Assembly: GCA_900104855.1 (NCBI GenBank)
Contig: FNSS01000001.1
Coordinates: 3,224,001-3,288,000 of the forward strand
DNA from: Rhizobiales bacterium GAS188
GTDB lineage: Bacteria > Pseudomonadota > Alphaproteobacteria > Rhizobiales > Beijerinckiaceae
Direction of reading: 5' to 3'
DNA: 64,000 bases
This document shows positions 36,521 through 46,182 of this stretch, in pieces (the stretch's first letter is position 1; each line of letters starts with the position of its first letter). The translations under genes were made by a program, and so were the position numbers. The notes beneath the pieces were generated by a model. The model saw only the letters and a program-made list of their open reading frames with translations, had not been told where the DNA came from and made no database searches.

Positions 36521-39007
36521 TCAATTGGCGCCGACGGGGCTCACGGCACCAACCCTCCGGCCTTCGGCGATCTCGTGGATCTGGGTGCTGATCGACGGGT
36601 CGCGCTCCATCAGGCGCTGGAAGTCGCTGCGCGGCAGGAACAGCAGCTGGCAGAAGCCGAGCGCCACCACATCGGCATTGCGCGGCCTGTCATAGAGCAG
36701 CGACATCTCGCCGAAGAACTGGCCGCTGCCGAGCCGCAGCGAGCCCCCCGGCAGGGCGACTTCGGCGGCGCCCGAGGAGATGAAATACATGCCGTCGCCG
36801 AACTCCCCCTTGCGCACGATGGCTTCGTCGGGCGCTGCGAGGCGCGGCCGCAACAGCCGCGAGATCTCTTCTTGCGCGGTGCGGCTCGTATCCCGGAACA
36901 GGTCGACCCTGGCGACCAGCTCGCGGCGGTCGAGGCTGAGATCGAGCTTCGGGCGGCGTTCCTCGGCGGCGCGCCGCCGCGACAGGTCGCGCATCATCTC
37001 GGCGAAGGCCTGGTCGGGCAGGATCGATTCCTCGTTCAGGTTCGCGAGGCTGTCCTCCTCCTTGCGCAGCGCAACCAGGGCCAGGAGGTTGTGCTGCAGC
37101 GCCTGCGCATAATTCGGATATTGCAGCTCGATGGCGGCGACGGCGCGTTGCGTCTCCTTGAGACGCTGCGCCAGGGCGCGCGCCACCGGCTCCATGACGG
37201 CGTCGCCGAAAAGGGGCCGCAGCTTCTGCTCCACGAAGACCTGCAGGTCCTGGACCACCGAGCGCAAGGTCACCAGCAATTCAAGGCGCTTGGCGAGCTG
37301 GCGTGACAGCGGCGTCTCGAGCCCGAGCCGCCGATAGAGCGAGAGCGCGATGCGCAGCTCGCGCGGCAATTCGAGGGCCTTGGCGGCGGCCGCGAGATAG
37401 CCCTTCAGGCCGCCCGTCTTGACGCTGTCCTGCAGGCGGCTGGCGCGCGTCAGCAATTCGGCGAGCACGCGCCGCGACACCGCATGGTGCTCGAAGCGAT
37501 AGCGAGAGAGCTGCTGCTCGCGCTCGGAGAGGATGCGCAGGCTGGAATAGGTCTGGGCCTTGGGGTCGAGGGCGGCGACCGGCGGCTCGGCGAACGGTTC
37601 GGCTGGAGCCGCGGCTTCGCCTGCGGGGACCCTCCCGTCCTCGAGCCCGTGATTGCGCATGAGCTCGGCGACCCCCTGCGCCGCCTCGGCCCGCGCGATG
37701 GCGACGGCGCGCTGGCGCAGCGCCGCCTCGTCGGGCGAAGGTTTGTCGAGGCCGAGGAAGCTCATCAGCGAGCGCAGCGACGGGGCGTTGACGAGCAGCG
37801 TGAACAGCACGAAGGCCGTCGTCAGGATGGCGACGAAGCGCCGGATCTCGGCCGGCACGGCCTCGTTCTCGGTGACCGCGAGCGCCAGCGCCAGCGAGAT
37901 GGCGCCGCGCATGCCGCCCCAGAGAATGACGATTTTGTGGCTCGTCTCGACCCGTTCCGCGAGGCCGGTCGCCGTCATCAGCGGCAGGAGGCCGAAGAGG
38001 GTGACGGCGCGCGCCGCGAAAGCCGCGAGGATCAGGATCGCCAACAGGACGAGGTCATGGGCGCGCATATCGGCGAGCATGCGCGGCGCGATCATGGCGG
38101 CCATCAGGAAGATCAGCGAGCTCGCCCAGAAGCCGAGCTGCTGCCAGGTGGTCGACAGGCTCCGCCAGCTCGACAGCGACAGGCGCCGGCGCGCCTGGTG
38201 GCTCAGCACCAGGCCGGCCGTCACCGCGGCGACGACGCCCGACACCTCGAGATAATGGTCGCCGAGCACGAAGCTCAGATAGGCGACCGCGATGGTCAGC
38301 GTCACCTCGGCCAGAGGATGCGAGCGCAGCATCGGCAGGAGGACGCAGATGAAGCCACCCGCCAGGACGCCGAGCAAAAGTCCGCCCAGCACCGCATGCA
38401 GGAAGGAGCCGGCAGCGCCCAGCAGCGATGCCTCGCTCTGGCCTGTGACCAGGCCGATCAGGACCGCGAAGATGGCGATCGCCGCCGCGTCGTTGAACAG
38501 GCTCTCGCCTTCGACCAGGATGGAGAGCCGGTGCGGCGCGCCGATGTCGCGGAACACCGCGACCACAGCGACCGGGTCAGTGGTCGCGAGGATGGCGCCG
38601 AGCATCAGGCAGGCCGTGAGGCCGACATCCGCTGCCGGCCACAGCGCCAGGCCGACCACCGCGGTCGAGACCAGCACCGCCACCACGGCCAAGAGGAAGA
38701 TCGGCGCGATCTCGTCGAGCAGCCGGCGCACATCGACATTCAGCGCCGTCTCGAACAGCAAGGTCGGCAGGAAGATGTAGAGGAAGGCCTCGCCGCTCAG
38801 ATTGAGGCTGGAGAGCGCCTGCAGCATCTCATGGGGTCGCCCGCTGGTGTCCGCCTCGGCGAGGCCGATGACCGATCCGAGTGCGCAGCCGACGAGAGCG
38901 AGCAGCACCGCGAAAGGCAGGCGCAGCCTCGCCGCGACCGGCAGGAGCAGGCTGACGAGCGCCAGCAGCGCGGTGATGGCGAAGACCGGGGCGACGACAT
39001 CATGCAT
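36521..39007 (-). CDS. CPA1 Na+/H+ antiporter with C-terminal cyclic-nucleotide-binding domain
   Basis: An 828-residue fusion. The first 430 residues are a CPA1 antiporter of about 12 spans with ATTDPVAVVAVFRDIGAP (Asp144) and the ion-binding ND pair in EGESLFNDAAAIAIF (Asn172, Asp173). A 250-residue helical linker (about 440-690) is followed by a cyclic-nucleotide-binding fold near residues 700-815, with GEFGDGMYFISSG and the phosphate cassette FFGEMSLLYDRPRNADV, whose Glu and Arg are kept. It probably exchanges Na+ or K+ for protons under control of cAMP or a related ligand, or of stress. ATG at 39007 is the first sensible start. Monocistronic, flanked by palindromic elements on both sides. 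Confidence 0.93.
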   Translation of the reverse strand: MHDVVAPVFAITALLALVSLLLPVAARLRLPFAVLLALVGCALGSVIGLAEADTSGRPHEMLQALSSLNLSGEAFLYIFLPTLLFETALNVDVRRLLDEIAPIFLLAVVAVLVSTAVVGLALWPAADVGLTACLMLGAILATTDPVAVVAVFRDIGAPHRLSILVEGESLFNDAAAIAIFAVLIGLVTGQSEASLLGAAGSFLHAVLGGLLLGVLAGGFICVLLPMLRSHPLAEVTLTIAVAYLSFVLGDHYLEVSGVVAAVTAGLVLSHQARRRLSLSSWRSLSTTWQQLGFWASSLIFLMAAMIAPRMLADMRAHDLVLLAILILAAFAARAVTLFGLLPLMTATGLAERVETSHKIVILWGGMRGAISLALALAVTENEAVPAEIRRFVAILTTAFVLFTLLVNAPSLRSLMSFLGLDKPSPDEAALRQRAVAIARAEAAQGVAELMRNHGLEDGRVPAGEAAAPAEPFAEPPVAALDPKAQTYSSLRILSEREQQLSRYRFEHHAVSRRVLAELLTRASRLQDSVKTGGLKGYLAAAAKALELPRELRIALSLYRRLGLETPLSRQLAKRLELLVTLRSVVQDLQVFVEQKLRPLFGDAVMEPVARALAQRLKETQRAVAAIELQYPNYAQALQHNLLALVALRKEEDSLANLNEESILPDQAFAEMMRDLSRRRAAEERRPKLDLSLDRRELVARVDLFRDTSRTAQEEISRLLRPRLAAPDEAIVRKGEFGDGMYFISSGAAEVALPGGSLRLGSGQFFGEMSLLYDRPRNADVVALGFCQLLFLPRSDFQRLMERDPSISTQIHEIAEGRRVGAVSPVGAN

Positions 39008-39132
39008 GAGGCTTCGCCGCAGCCTTCCCGTTCAAGACAGCCATCCGCGCCGCAACTCCCGCTCATTCGGTCCCCGATGCCCGCGCCTATCCTGATATGA
39101 GGGCCGCACTGCGGCAAGCGCCTCCTCTTTAA

Positions 39133-39270
39133 CCCTCTCCCGCCACTTGAGGCGGGAGAGGGTGGCGAGACGCAGTCGAGCCGGGTGAGGGGCGGTTGAG
39201 CGCTTCACCACTGTCCCTCATCCGCCTCGGCTTCGCCTCGGCACCTTCTCCCGCGAAGAGCGGGAGAAGG
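39133..39270. repeat. composite palindromic element, family A copy 4
   Basis: Hairpins CCCTCTCCCGCC...GGCGGGAGAGGG (39133-39162) and CCTTCTCCCGC...GCGGGAGAAGG (39244-39270), with GGTGAGGGGCGGTTGAGCGC and GTCCCTCATCC in the centre. It lies between the J-domain-like gene and the antiporter start. Confidence 0.85.
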
Positions 39271-39277
39271 GGGAGCC

Positions 39278-39841
39278 TCAGCCCCGGGCCTTCGTCCGCC
39301 GCAGGGCCTCGTCGATGAGGGAGTTGGCAAGCGTCATGCGGCGCGAGGCGAGCTCGCGGCGTGAGGGGTCGAGACGGTCGGGATGGTTATCGAGGGCGAA
39401 GGCGCGGCGGATGCGCTTGAGCTCCGTCGGCTTCAGCCCGGGGCGCAGGCCAAGCTCGGCGACGAGCGCCATAGGATCGCAACTCTGATCGCAACTCTGA
39501 TCGGAGCTCTGAGACGCGGTCTGGGTGGGACGGGTTTCCGGCTCTGCCACATAGGGCGGGGGCGGCTCGAGCGACGGCTCTTCGACCAACGCCTCGATGG
39601 CGAGGTCCGCATAAAAATTGGCGAAGGCGTTGCCCACCTCCCGCGAGGCCTGTGTTTGCGGCTCCGCGATGCTGTCGAGCGCCTGTAGGAAATCGAAGCT
39701 CGACGCAGCGGCCGAATTGCCGGCGGCCGGCCCGAGGCCAGGCTCCTCGTCCTCCAATCGGAGCGCGGCACCGCGACCGACCGTATCCAGGACGTCGGCG
39801 AAATCGGCCCTCAGCAAAGGGCCGCGATTGACACCAGCCAT
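39278..39841 (-). CDS. J-domain-like protein with acidic N-terminal region
   Basis: A 187-residue protein. The C-terminal 55 residues (PTELKRIRRAFALDNHPDRL onward) resemble part of a DnaJ J domain: a basic helix, the HPD tripeptide and a following helix with RRMTLANSLIDEALRR. The first 130 residues are acidic and low in order, with a repeated Ser-Asp-Gln-Ser-Cys motif encoded by a 12-base tandem repeat near 39477-39500. Full J proteins need helices before HPD; only one is visible, so chaperone activity is uncertain. The ATG at 39841 is preferred over one 27 bases upstream because the extra residues look unrelated. The gene stands alone. Confidence 0.65.
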   Translation of the reverse strand: MAGVNRGPLLRADFADVLDTVGRGAALRLEDEEPGLGPAAGNSAAASSFDFLQALDSIAEPQTQASREVGNAFANFYADLAIEALVEEPSLEPPPPYVAEPETRPTQTASQSSDQSCDQSCDPMALVAELGLRPGLKPTELKRIRRAFALDNHPDRLDPSRRELASRRMTLANSLIDEALRRTKARG

Positions 39842-39955
39842 GACGATACTCGCATTCCACAGGCGCAATCCCGCCTGTATCGGCGGGAAGCCGCCACACT
39901 CTGGCGCCAGCGCGTTGAAACGGAGTTAAGACTCTGTGGCCGAAGCAAGGCTCGA

Positions 39956-40006
39956 TCGAGGCTTGGGATCGGTCGAGGCTTGGGATCGGTCGAGGCTTGG
40001 GATCGA
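39956..40006. repeat. 17-base tandem repeat, three copies
   Basis: TCGAGGCTTGGGATCGG occurs three times in a row (39956-39972, 39973-39989 and 39990-40006, the last differing in its final bases). It lies about 200 bases before malic enzyme in the divergent spacer between the J-domain-like gene and maeB. Copy number could vary between strains. Confidence 0.9.
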
Positions 40007-40201
40007 CCCTTTTCGGGCGCCGGCGCATTTTCTTGGCGCGGCCCGGTTCCCTCTTCGGCGGGAAATGCTCTAGGGTTGCCTTTCGATCCCGCTGTGGCGG
40101 CGACGCTGCGGTCTTGCCCCCGGCAGACGCGGACTTGGCGCGCGGGAGCGGTTCAAGAAACTGCGTCTCCCCAAGAAACTGCGCCTACTGAGGAAGCGGC
40201 C

Positions 40202-42511
40202 ATGAACGATACGATCCCCCCAGCCCCCAAGCGCGTCGAGCGCCGCAGCCGGCCGAGCTTCACGGATCAGGAGGCCCTGCAGTTCCATTCGCAGGGGCGC
40301 CCCGGCAAGATCGAGGTCGTGCCGACGAAGCCCATGGCGACGCAACGCGATCTGTCGCTCGCCTATTCGCCGGGCGTCGCCGTGCCGGTGCTGGCGATCG
40401 CGGAGGATCCCTCGCGCGCCTACGACTATACGGCCAAGGGCAATCTCGTCGCCGTGATCTCGAACGGCACGGCGATCCTCGGGCTCGGCAATCTGGGCGC
40501 GCTCGCGGCGAAGCCGGTGATGGAGGGCAAGGCCGTCCTGTTCAAACGCTTCGCCGATATCGATTCCATCGATCTCGAAGTCGCGACCGAGGATGCCGAC
40601 ACCTTCATCAATGCGGTGCGCTATCTCGGGCCGACCTTCGGCGGTATCAATCTCGAGGATATCAGGGCGCCCGAATGCTTCATCATCGAGACGCGTCTGC
40701 GCGAATTGATGGATATTCCGGTCTTCCATGACGATCAGCACGGCACGGCCATCATCGCCTCGGCCGGCGTGATCAATGCGCTGCATCTGACCGGGCGCGA
40801 CATCGCGACCGCCCGGCTCGTCATCAACGGGGCGGGCTCGGCCGGCATCGCCTGCGCCGAGCTGATCAAGGCGATGGGGGTGAGGCCCGACAACGTCATC
40901 CTGTGCGACACCAAGGGCGTGGTCTACAGGGGCCGCGTCGAGGGCATGAACCAGTGGAAATCGGCACATGCTTCCGAGACCAAGGCGCGCAGCCTCGCCG
41001 AGGCGATGGAGGGCGCCGATATCGTCTTCGGCCTCTCGGTCAAGGGCGCCTTCACGGCCGACATGATCCGCTCGATGGCGAAGGACCCGATCATCTTCGC
41101 CATGGCCAATCCCGATCCCGAGATCACCGCCGAGGAGGTGGCGCAGATCCGCGACGACGCCATCATGGCGACCGGGCGCTCGGACTATCCGAACCAGGTC
41201 AACAACGTGCTCGGCTTCCCCTATATTTTCCGCGGCGCGCTCGACGTACGGGCGACCACGATCAACATGGAAATGAAGATCGCGGCCGCGAATGCGCTCG
41301 CGACGCTCGCCCGCGAGGACGTCCCCGACGAGGTGGCGGCCGCCTATCAGGGCTCCCGCCCGCGCTTCGGACGCGACTACATCATCCCGGCTCCTTTCGA
41401 TCCGCGCCTCATCCACACCGTGCCGATGGCGGTCGCCAAGGCCGCCATGGATACGAGCGTGGCGCGCCGGCCGATCGTCGACATGGCGGCCTACAAGGTG
41501 CAGCTCTCCGCGCGCCGCGATCCCACGGCCGGCACGCTCTCGCGCATCTTCGAACGGGTGCGCCGTTTCCCGAAGCGCGTCGTGTTCGCCGAGGGCGAGG
41601 AGGAGCAGGTGATCCGCGCCGCGCTCTCCTATGTGGCGAGCGATCTCGGCACCGCCATCCTGGTCGGGCGCGAGGACCGTGTCCGCGAGACGGCCGCCCA
41701 TGCCGGCATCGATATCGGGGCGCGCGACGGCATCGAGATCCACAATGCCCGCCTCTCGCATCGCAACACCGCCTATGCGCAATTCCTCTATGAGAGGCTG
41801 CAGCGCCAGGGCTTCCTGTTCCGCGACTGCCAAAGGCTGATCAATCAGGATCGCAACCATTTCGCCGCCTCCATGGTGGCGCTCGGCGATGCCGACGCCA
41901 TGGTCACCGGCGTGACGCGCAATTTCTCGATCGCGCTCGAGGATGTGCGCCGCGTCATCGATGCCAAGCCCGGCCATCGCATGATCGGCCTGTCGATCGC
42001 CTTGACGCGCGGGCGCACCATCCTGGTCGCCGACACCGCGATCCATGAATTGCCGAGCGGGCAGGAGATCGCCGAGATCGCCATCGAGGCGGCGGGTGTG
42101 GCGCGTCGTCTCGGCTACGAGCCGCGCGTCGCCCTTCTCGCCTTTTCGACCTTCGGCCACCCGAAGGGCGAGCGCACCAAATTCGTGCAGGAGGCGGTGC
42201 ACATCCTCGATACCATGCGCGTCGATTTCGAGTATGACGGCGAGATGGCGGCCGATGTGGCGCTGAACCGCGAGCTGATGACCTCGACCTATCCGTTCTG
42301 CCGCCTCACCGGGCCGGCCAATGTGCTGGTCATGCCGGCTTTCCACTCCGCTTCGATCTCGACCAAGATGCTGCAGGAGCTCGGCGGCTCGACGGTGATC
42401 GGCCCGCTGATCGTCGGTCTCGACAAGCCGGTGCAGATCGTGCCGCTCGGCGCCAAGGATGCCGACCTCGTCAACATGGCGGCGCTCGCGGCCTTCAATA
42501 TCGGAGGGTGA
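40202..42511 (+). CDS. maeB: malic enzyme with C-terminal phosphotransacetylase-like domain
   Basis: A 769-residue protein of the MaeB (TME/DME) type. The malic domain (about residues 20-160) has [10 protein letters not shown] and [22 protein letters not shown]; the NAD(P) domain (about residues 165-430) has [16 protein letters not shown] and [11 protein letters not shown]; the C-terminal phosphotransacetylase-like domain (about residues 440-769) is thought to be regulatory, binding acetyl-CoA. It converts malate to pyruvate and CO2 with NAD(P)H. ATG 40202 fits the family start; an earlier in-frame ATG (39980) lies in the tandem repeat. It ends before a family A element that separates it from a convergent gene. 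Confidence 0.96.
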   Translation: MNDTIPPAPKRVERRSRPSFTDQEALQFHSQGRPGKIEVVPTKPMATQRDLSLAYSPGVAVPVLAIAEDPSRAYDYTAKGNLVAVISNGTAILGLGNLGALAAKPVMEGKAVLFKRFADIDSIDLEVATEDADTFINAVRYLGPTFGGINLEDIRAPECFIIETRLRELMDIPVFHDDQHGTAIIASAGVINALHLTGRDIATARLVINGAGSAGIACAELIKAMGVRPDNVILCDTKGVVYRGRVEGMNQWKSAHASETKARSLAEAMEGADIVFGLSVKGAFTADMIRSMAKDPIIFAMANPDPEITAEEVAQIRDDAIMATGRSDYPNQVNNVLGFPYIFRGALDVRATTINMEMKIAAANALATLAREDVPDEVAAAYQGSRPRFGRDYIIPAPFDPRLIHTVPMAVAKAAMDTSVARRPIVDMAAYKVQLSARRDPTAGTLSRIFERVRRFPKRVVFAEGEEEQVIRAALSYVASDLGTAILVGREDRVRETAAHAGIDIGARDGIEIHNARLSHRNTAYAQFLYERLQRQGFLFRDCQRLINQDRNHFAASMVALGDADAMVTGVTRNFSIALEDVRRVIDAKPGHRMIGLSIALTRGRTILVADTAIHELPSGQEIAEIAIEAAGVARRLGYEPRVALLAFSTFGHPKGERTKFVQEAVHILDTMRVDFEYDGEMAADVALNRELMTSTYPFCRLTGPANVLVMPAFHSASISTKMLQELGGSTVIGPLIVGLDKPVQIVPLGAKDADLVNMAALAAFNIGG

Positions 42512-42526
42512 GGGCGTCGGGCTCTT

Positions 42527-42695
42527 CCTTCTCCCGCTCTTTCGCGGGAGAAGGTGCCCGAACGCAGTGAGGGCGGATGAGGGACGGTCGAGCTGCATCC
42601 ACGCCCCTGTGCATTGCAGATGGCTCTCCGATCCACCCTCACCCGCCTCGACTTCGTCTCGGCACCCTCTCCCGCGCGAAGGGCGCGGGAGAGGG
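42527..42695. repeat. composite palindromic element, family A copy 5
   Basis: Hairpins CCTTCTCCCGC...GCGGGAGAAGG (42527-42553) and CCCTCTCCCGCG...CGCGGGAGAGGG (42665-42695), with GATGAGGGACGG in the centre. It sits between the convergent maeB and SRAP genes, where the hairpins could help end transcription from both sides; no U-runs are present. Confidence 0.85.
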
Positions 42696-42706
42696 AAGAG
42701 GCCCAC

Positions 42707-43390
42707 CTACCCCCGCAGCGGCGCCTGCACGAACGGCCCGTCATTGGCGACGCGGTTCACCGCCTGTGAGACCTCGATGAGCTCGAGCGCCTCGTCCGCT
42801 GCCGGGCGGGCGAGCCGGATCGCCTCTCTCGCCTCGACGCCATCGCAATCGAGCCAAGGACCGTAATCCTTCGGGTCGATGATCACCGGCATGCGCTCAT
42901 GCAGGGCGGCGAGCGTTCCGTTGGCCGTGGTGGTGAGAATGCAGGCCGTGTCGATCTCGCTACCGTCTTGTCCCATCCAGCATTCCCATAAGCCCGCCAT
43001 GGCGAAGGGCGTGGCGTCCGGCCGGCGCAGCATGAAGACCCGCTTCGGCTTGCGGCCCGCCTGCCATTCATAGAAGGCGTCGGCGATGAACAGGCAGCGG
43101 CGGCGCATCAGCGCCGCCCGGAAGCTCGGTTTGTCGAGGGCGGTCTCGGAGCGTGCATTGATGATCAACGGAAAGCTCTTCGGATCCTTGACGAAGGCCG
43201 GGATGAAGCCGAAGCGCACCAGCACGAAATGACGCGTCGCGACGCCATCGCCACGGCGCTCGCGCCGGATGATCGGCACGGGCTGGGTCGGGGCGATATT
43301 GTAGCGCGGCGGGAAGTTCGGCTGCTCCACATAACCGAAGGCGTCCCGCAGCAATTCGGGCGAGGAGGTGATGGCGTAGCGTCCGCACAT
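42707..43390 (-). CDS. SRAP/HMCES-type abasic-site DNA crosslink protein (YedK family)
   Basis: A 227-residue SOS response-associated peptidase family protein. Met1 is followed by the catalytic Cys2 in MCGRYAI; the other active-site residues are Asn31 (RYNIAPTQ), Glu107 (DAFYEW) and His163 (ALHERMPVI). After removal of Met1, Cys2 forms a thiazolidine link to abasic sites in single-stranded DNA and shields them. ATG 43390 is fixed by the need for Cys2. No SOS box was identified upstream. It is convergent with maeB. Confidence 0.94.
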   Translation of the reverse strand: MCGRYAITSSPELLRDAFGYVEQPNFPPRYNIAPTQPVPIIRRERRGDGVATRHFVLVRFGFIPAFVKDPKSFPLIINARSETALDKPSFRAALMRRRCLFIADAFYEWQAGRKPKRVFMLRRPDATPFAMAGLWECWMGQDGSEIDTACILTTTANGTLAALHERMPVIIDPKDYGPWLDCDGVEAREAIRLARPAADEALELIEVSQAVNRVANDGPFVQAPLRG

Positions 43391-43459
43391 CTCGGGGGGC
43401 GGCCCTGGCGCGTCAGCTGCCGTCGCGGCGGCGCGCGCCCCTTGGCGCCCTGACGAAAA

Positions 43460-44464
43460 TCACAGCCATTTCTTCCAGCGGAAGAAGACATATGGCAATA
43501 TCGCCGATAACAGCATCAGCACGAGTCCGTATTGATAACCATAAGACCAGTCATATTCGGGAATATTCTTGAAATTCATGCCGTACATCGAGGCGAAGAA
43601 GGTCGGCGGCGTGAACACCACCGTGATCACCGAGAGGATCTTGATGATGTCGTTCTGGCTGAGATTGACGAGGCCGAGGATGGTGTCGAGCAGGAACTGC
43701 ACCTTGCCCAAGAGATATTCGGTGTGCGTCTCGAGCGAGGAGATGTCGCGCAGCATCGTGCCGATATGGCCGTGCGGCTCGTCATCCTCGCCGCCGGGTT
43801 CGTCGTCCGCGCTCGCGAAACGCAGCATGAGCTCGATCGAGACCAGGCTCTCGCGCGCCTTGGAGATGCGGCCGCCTTCGCGGCCGAGGGTAGCGAGCGT
43901 CTTCTGATACTCGCCGGTCTGCGGGCGCCCTTTGTGGCCGGCGAGCTCGAATATGCCCTCGGAGAGCGCATCGATCGAGTCTCCCGAGCCGCGCAGGATC
44001 TCGCCGGCGCGTCCGACGATGGCGTCGATCAACCCGACGAAGACCGCCTCCGCATCATTGCCGGCAAGGCCCGAACGCTGGGCGCGTGCCGCGAAGGTCT
44101 GGAAGGGTTTTGGGTCGTCGTAGCGGACCGTGACAAAGGTGTTTGCCTTGCGGATGAAGCTGACATTGGCGATCTTCGGGCGGTGGGTCTTGGCGAGGCA
44201 CAGAACCCGGGCCGTCATGTAGCGCGCCCCGTCATCGGCGTAGAGCAGCTCGGAAGGCTCGATCTCGTCCATCTCCTCGGGCGTCGGCAGCGAGATGTTG
44301 GCGAAGAGTTCGGCCGCCTGCTGCTCGTCGCGCGTCGGCTCGAAGAGATCGACCCAGACGGTGTCGGCCGGGATCGGCTCTCCGGCGGAAAGCTGATGCT
44401 GGACGAGGGTTGCGACCTTTCCCCGCCCATCCGTACGCGGCTCCAGGCGGTGGATGATGATCAT
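43460..44464 (-). CDS. corA: CorA-type Mg2+/Co2+ channel
   Basis: A 334-residue CorA family protein: a long cytoplasmic N-terminal domain with helical regions, two C-terminal membrane spans and the selectivity loop YGMNFKNIPEYDWSYGYQYG between them. The last residues (FFRWKKWL) are basic, as in CorA. It imports Mg2+ and possibly Co2+ driven by membrane potential. ATG 44464 is the only start that fits. It may be relevant to cobalt supply but is not linked to the cobalamin operon. It stands alone, 50 bases after an SDR gene end on the same strand. Confidence 0.94.
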   Translation of the reverse strand: MIIIHRLEPRTDGRGKVATLVQHQLSAGEPIPADTVWVDLFEPTRDEQQAAELFANISLPTPEEMDEIEPSELLYADDGARYMTARVLCLAKTHRPKIANVSFIRKANTFVTVRYDDPKPFQTFAARAQRSGLAGNDAEAVFVGLIDAIVGRAGEILRGSGDSIDALSEGIFELAGHKGRPQTGEYQKTLATLGREGGRISKARESLVSIELMLRFASADDEPGGEDDEPHGHIGTMLRDISSLETHTEYLLGKVQFLLDTILGLVNLSQNDIIKILSVITVVFTPPTFFASMYGMNFKNIPEYDWSYGYQYGLVLMLLSAILPYVFFRWKKWL

Positions 44465-44514
44465 CGCTGAGATTCCGAGATGGGGCGCCGCTTAGAGTCC
44501 AGCCTGGCGCGACG

Positions 44515-45393
44515 TCACGATGACGGCTTCAGGCTCGCCGGCCCCACGCTGTCGTCGGGCACGAAGAAATCGACATGGAGCGGTTGCGTCGGATCGACCC
44601 GGTAATGGTCGAAATCGGTCACGCCTTCGCCTGCGAGGAAGCTGTCGTCGATCAGGAACTGCCCCGTGAGCTGCCGCGACGGCTTGGCGAATATCCGGTA
44701 GGCGGCGTCGGCCAGGATTTCGGGCGTGCGCGAGGCGTGCATCAGCGCGTCCCCGCCGAGCAGGTTCTTGACCGCGGCGGTGGCGATCGTGGTGCGCGGC
44801 CACAGCGCATTGACCGCGATGCCCTGGCCGCGCAGCTCGCCCGCAAGGCCGAGCACGACGAGGCTCATGCCGTATTTCGCCATCGAATAAGCGGTGTGCG
44901 GCGCGAACCATTTCTCCTTCATGTCGAGCGGCGGCGACAGCATCAGGATATGCGGGTTCGCAGACCGAGCGAGATGCGGGATCGCGTATTTCGACACCAT
45001 GAAGGTGCCGCGCGCATTGATCTGGTGCATCAGGTCGAAGCGCTTCATGTCGGTCGCCTGGCTCGGCGTGAGGCTGATGGCGCTCGCATTGTTGACGACG
45101 ATGTCGAGGCCGCCGAAGGTCGCGACCGTCTTGTCCAGGGCGGCCTTCACGCCCTCCTCGTCGCGGATGTCGACCTGCAGCGGCAGCGCCTTGCCGCCCG
45201 CCGCCTCGACCTCCTCGGCCGCCGAGAAGATCGTGCCCGGCAGTTTTGGGTGCGGCTCGGTCGTCTTGGCGGCGATCGCCACATTGGCGCCGTCGCGCGC
45301 GCATTTCAGCGCGATGGCGAGCCCGATGCCGCGCGAGGCACCGGTGATGAACAGCGTTCTGCCAGCGAGCGGCTTGGTGTCGGGCGAGCTCAT
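44515..45393 (-). CDS. short-chain dehydrogenase/reductase, HSDL2-like
   Basis: A 292-residue SDR with the NAD(P) motif TGASRGIG (residues 18-25), NNASAISL, and the catalytic Tyr and Lys in AYSMAKYG (about residues 168-175). The segment EPHPKLPGTIFSAAEEVEAAGG and the MHQINARGTFMVSKYAIPHL region are typical of the HSDL2 group, linked in animals to fatty acid metabolism. It follows the enoyl-CoA hydratase by 21 bases on the same strand, so it is probably the last gene of the acyl-CoA operon. Confidence 0.92.
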   Translation of the reverse strand: MSSPDTKPLAGRTLFITGASRGIGLAIALKCARDGANVAIAAKTTEPHPKLPGTIFSAAEEVEAAGGKALPLQVDIRDEEGVKAALDKTVATFGGLDIVVNNASAISLTPSQATDMKRFDLMHQINARGTFMVSKYAIPHLARSANPHILMLSPPLDMKEKWFAPHTAYSMAKYGMSLVVLGLAGELRGQGIAVNALWPRTTIATAAVKNLLGGDALMHASRTPEILADAAYRIFAKPSRQLTGQFLIDDSFLAGEGVTDFDHYRVDPTQPLHVDFFVPDDSVGPASLKPSS

Positions 45394-45414
45394 CGGATCA
45401 CTCCTAGCTGCGGG

Positions 45415-46182
45415 TCAGGCCAGCCTGTCCTTGTTGGCGAAGGCCATGAAGGCGGCGCGCGCCTCGGGCATGGTGAGGCGCGCCGCGAATTCCCGGCCTT
45501 CCTTGTCCATCACCAGGGTCAGCTCGCCGGGGTCGCCGCGCAACATCTTGCGGGTCGCCGCCAGCGCTTTCTGGGGCTTCTTCGAGAGCGCCTTGGCCTT
45601 GGCGATGGCGTGCTCGCGCAGTTCGGCCGCCGGCACCACGCCGTTGACGAGGCCGAAGTCTTCGGCCCGTTCCGCCGGGATCGCCTCGCCGAGCAGCAGA
45701 AGCTCGCTCGCCCGCGCCATGCCGCAGCGCCGCGGCAACAGCACCGAGGACGCGCCTTCCGGCGTCAGGCCGAGATCGACGAAGGGGATTTTCAGCACTG
45801 CCGCGGGGCTCGCATAGACGAGGTCGCAATGCAGCAGCATCGTCGTGCCGATGCCGATCGCCAGCCCGTCGACGGCTGCCACCAGCGGCTTCTCGAAACG
45901 CGCCAGCGCCTTGATGAAGCGCAGGCCCGGCGATGCCCCCATATCCCCCTTATAGGCGAGGAAGTCATTGATGTCGTTGCCGGCCGTGAACACGCCGTTC
46001 GAGCCGGTGATCACGACAGCGCCGATCGCCGCCTCGTTGGCGCTGAGGCTCAGCACCGCGGTCATCGCGTCGTACATGGCGCCGGTGAGGGCGTTCTTCT
46101 TGTCCGGCCGCGTGATGGAAATGATGGCGACACCATCCTCCCGCGAGATCGTCACGTCCTTGGGCGTCGGCGTCAGCGTCAT
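45415..46182 (-). CDS. enoyl-CoA hydratase/isomerase family protein
   Basis: A 255-residue crotonase-fold enzyme. It has SITRPDKKNALTGAMYDAM near residues 22-40, the first oxyanion-hole segment GSNGVFTAGNDINDF near residues 60-74, and the second GLAIGIGTTMLLHCDLVYAS near residues 106-125. Where the hydratase has two Glu residues, one is seen in LTPEGASSVLLPR; the other position is not evident, which fits an isomerase or hydrolase subtype as well. It acts on an enoyl-CoA in fatty or aromatic acid breakdown. Its ATG overlaps the SDR stop (ATGA, 46179-46182). Confidence 0.92.
   Translation of the reverse strand: MTLTPTPKDVTISREDGVAIISITRPDKKNALTGAMYDAMTAVLSLSANEAAIGAVVITGSNGVFTAGNDINDFLAYKGDMGASPGLRFIKALARFEKPLVAAVDGLAIGIGTTMLLHCDLVYASPAAVLKIPFVDLGLTPEGASSVLLPRRCGMARASELLLLGEAIPAERAEDFGLVNGVVPAAELREHAIAKAKALSKKPQKALAATRKMLRGDPGELTLVMDKEGREFAARLTMPEARAAFMAFANKDRLA

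Noticed and set aside
39956-40006. Possible CRISPR or iteron origin
   Set aside because: Only three direct 17-base copies with no spacers, no replication gene nearby.
40070-42706. 878-codon open frame on the minus strand opposite malic enzyme
   Set aside because: It is antisense to a full-length, clearly conserved maeB and its translation is low-complexity Arg/His/Asp-rich, as expected for the shadow of a GC-rich gene.
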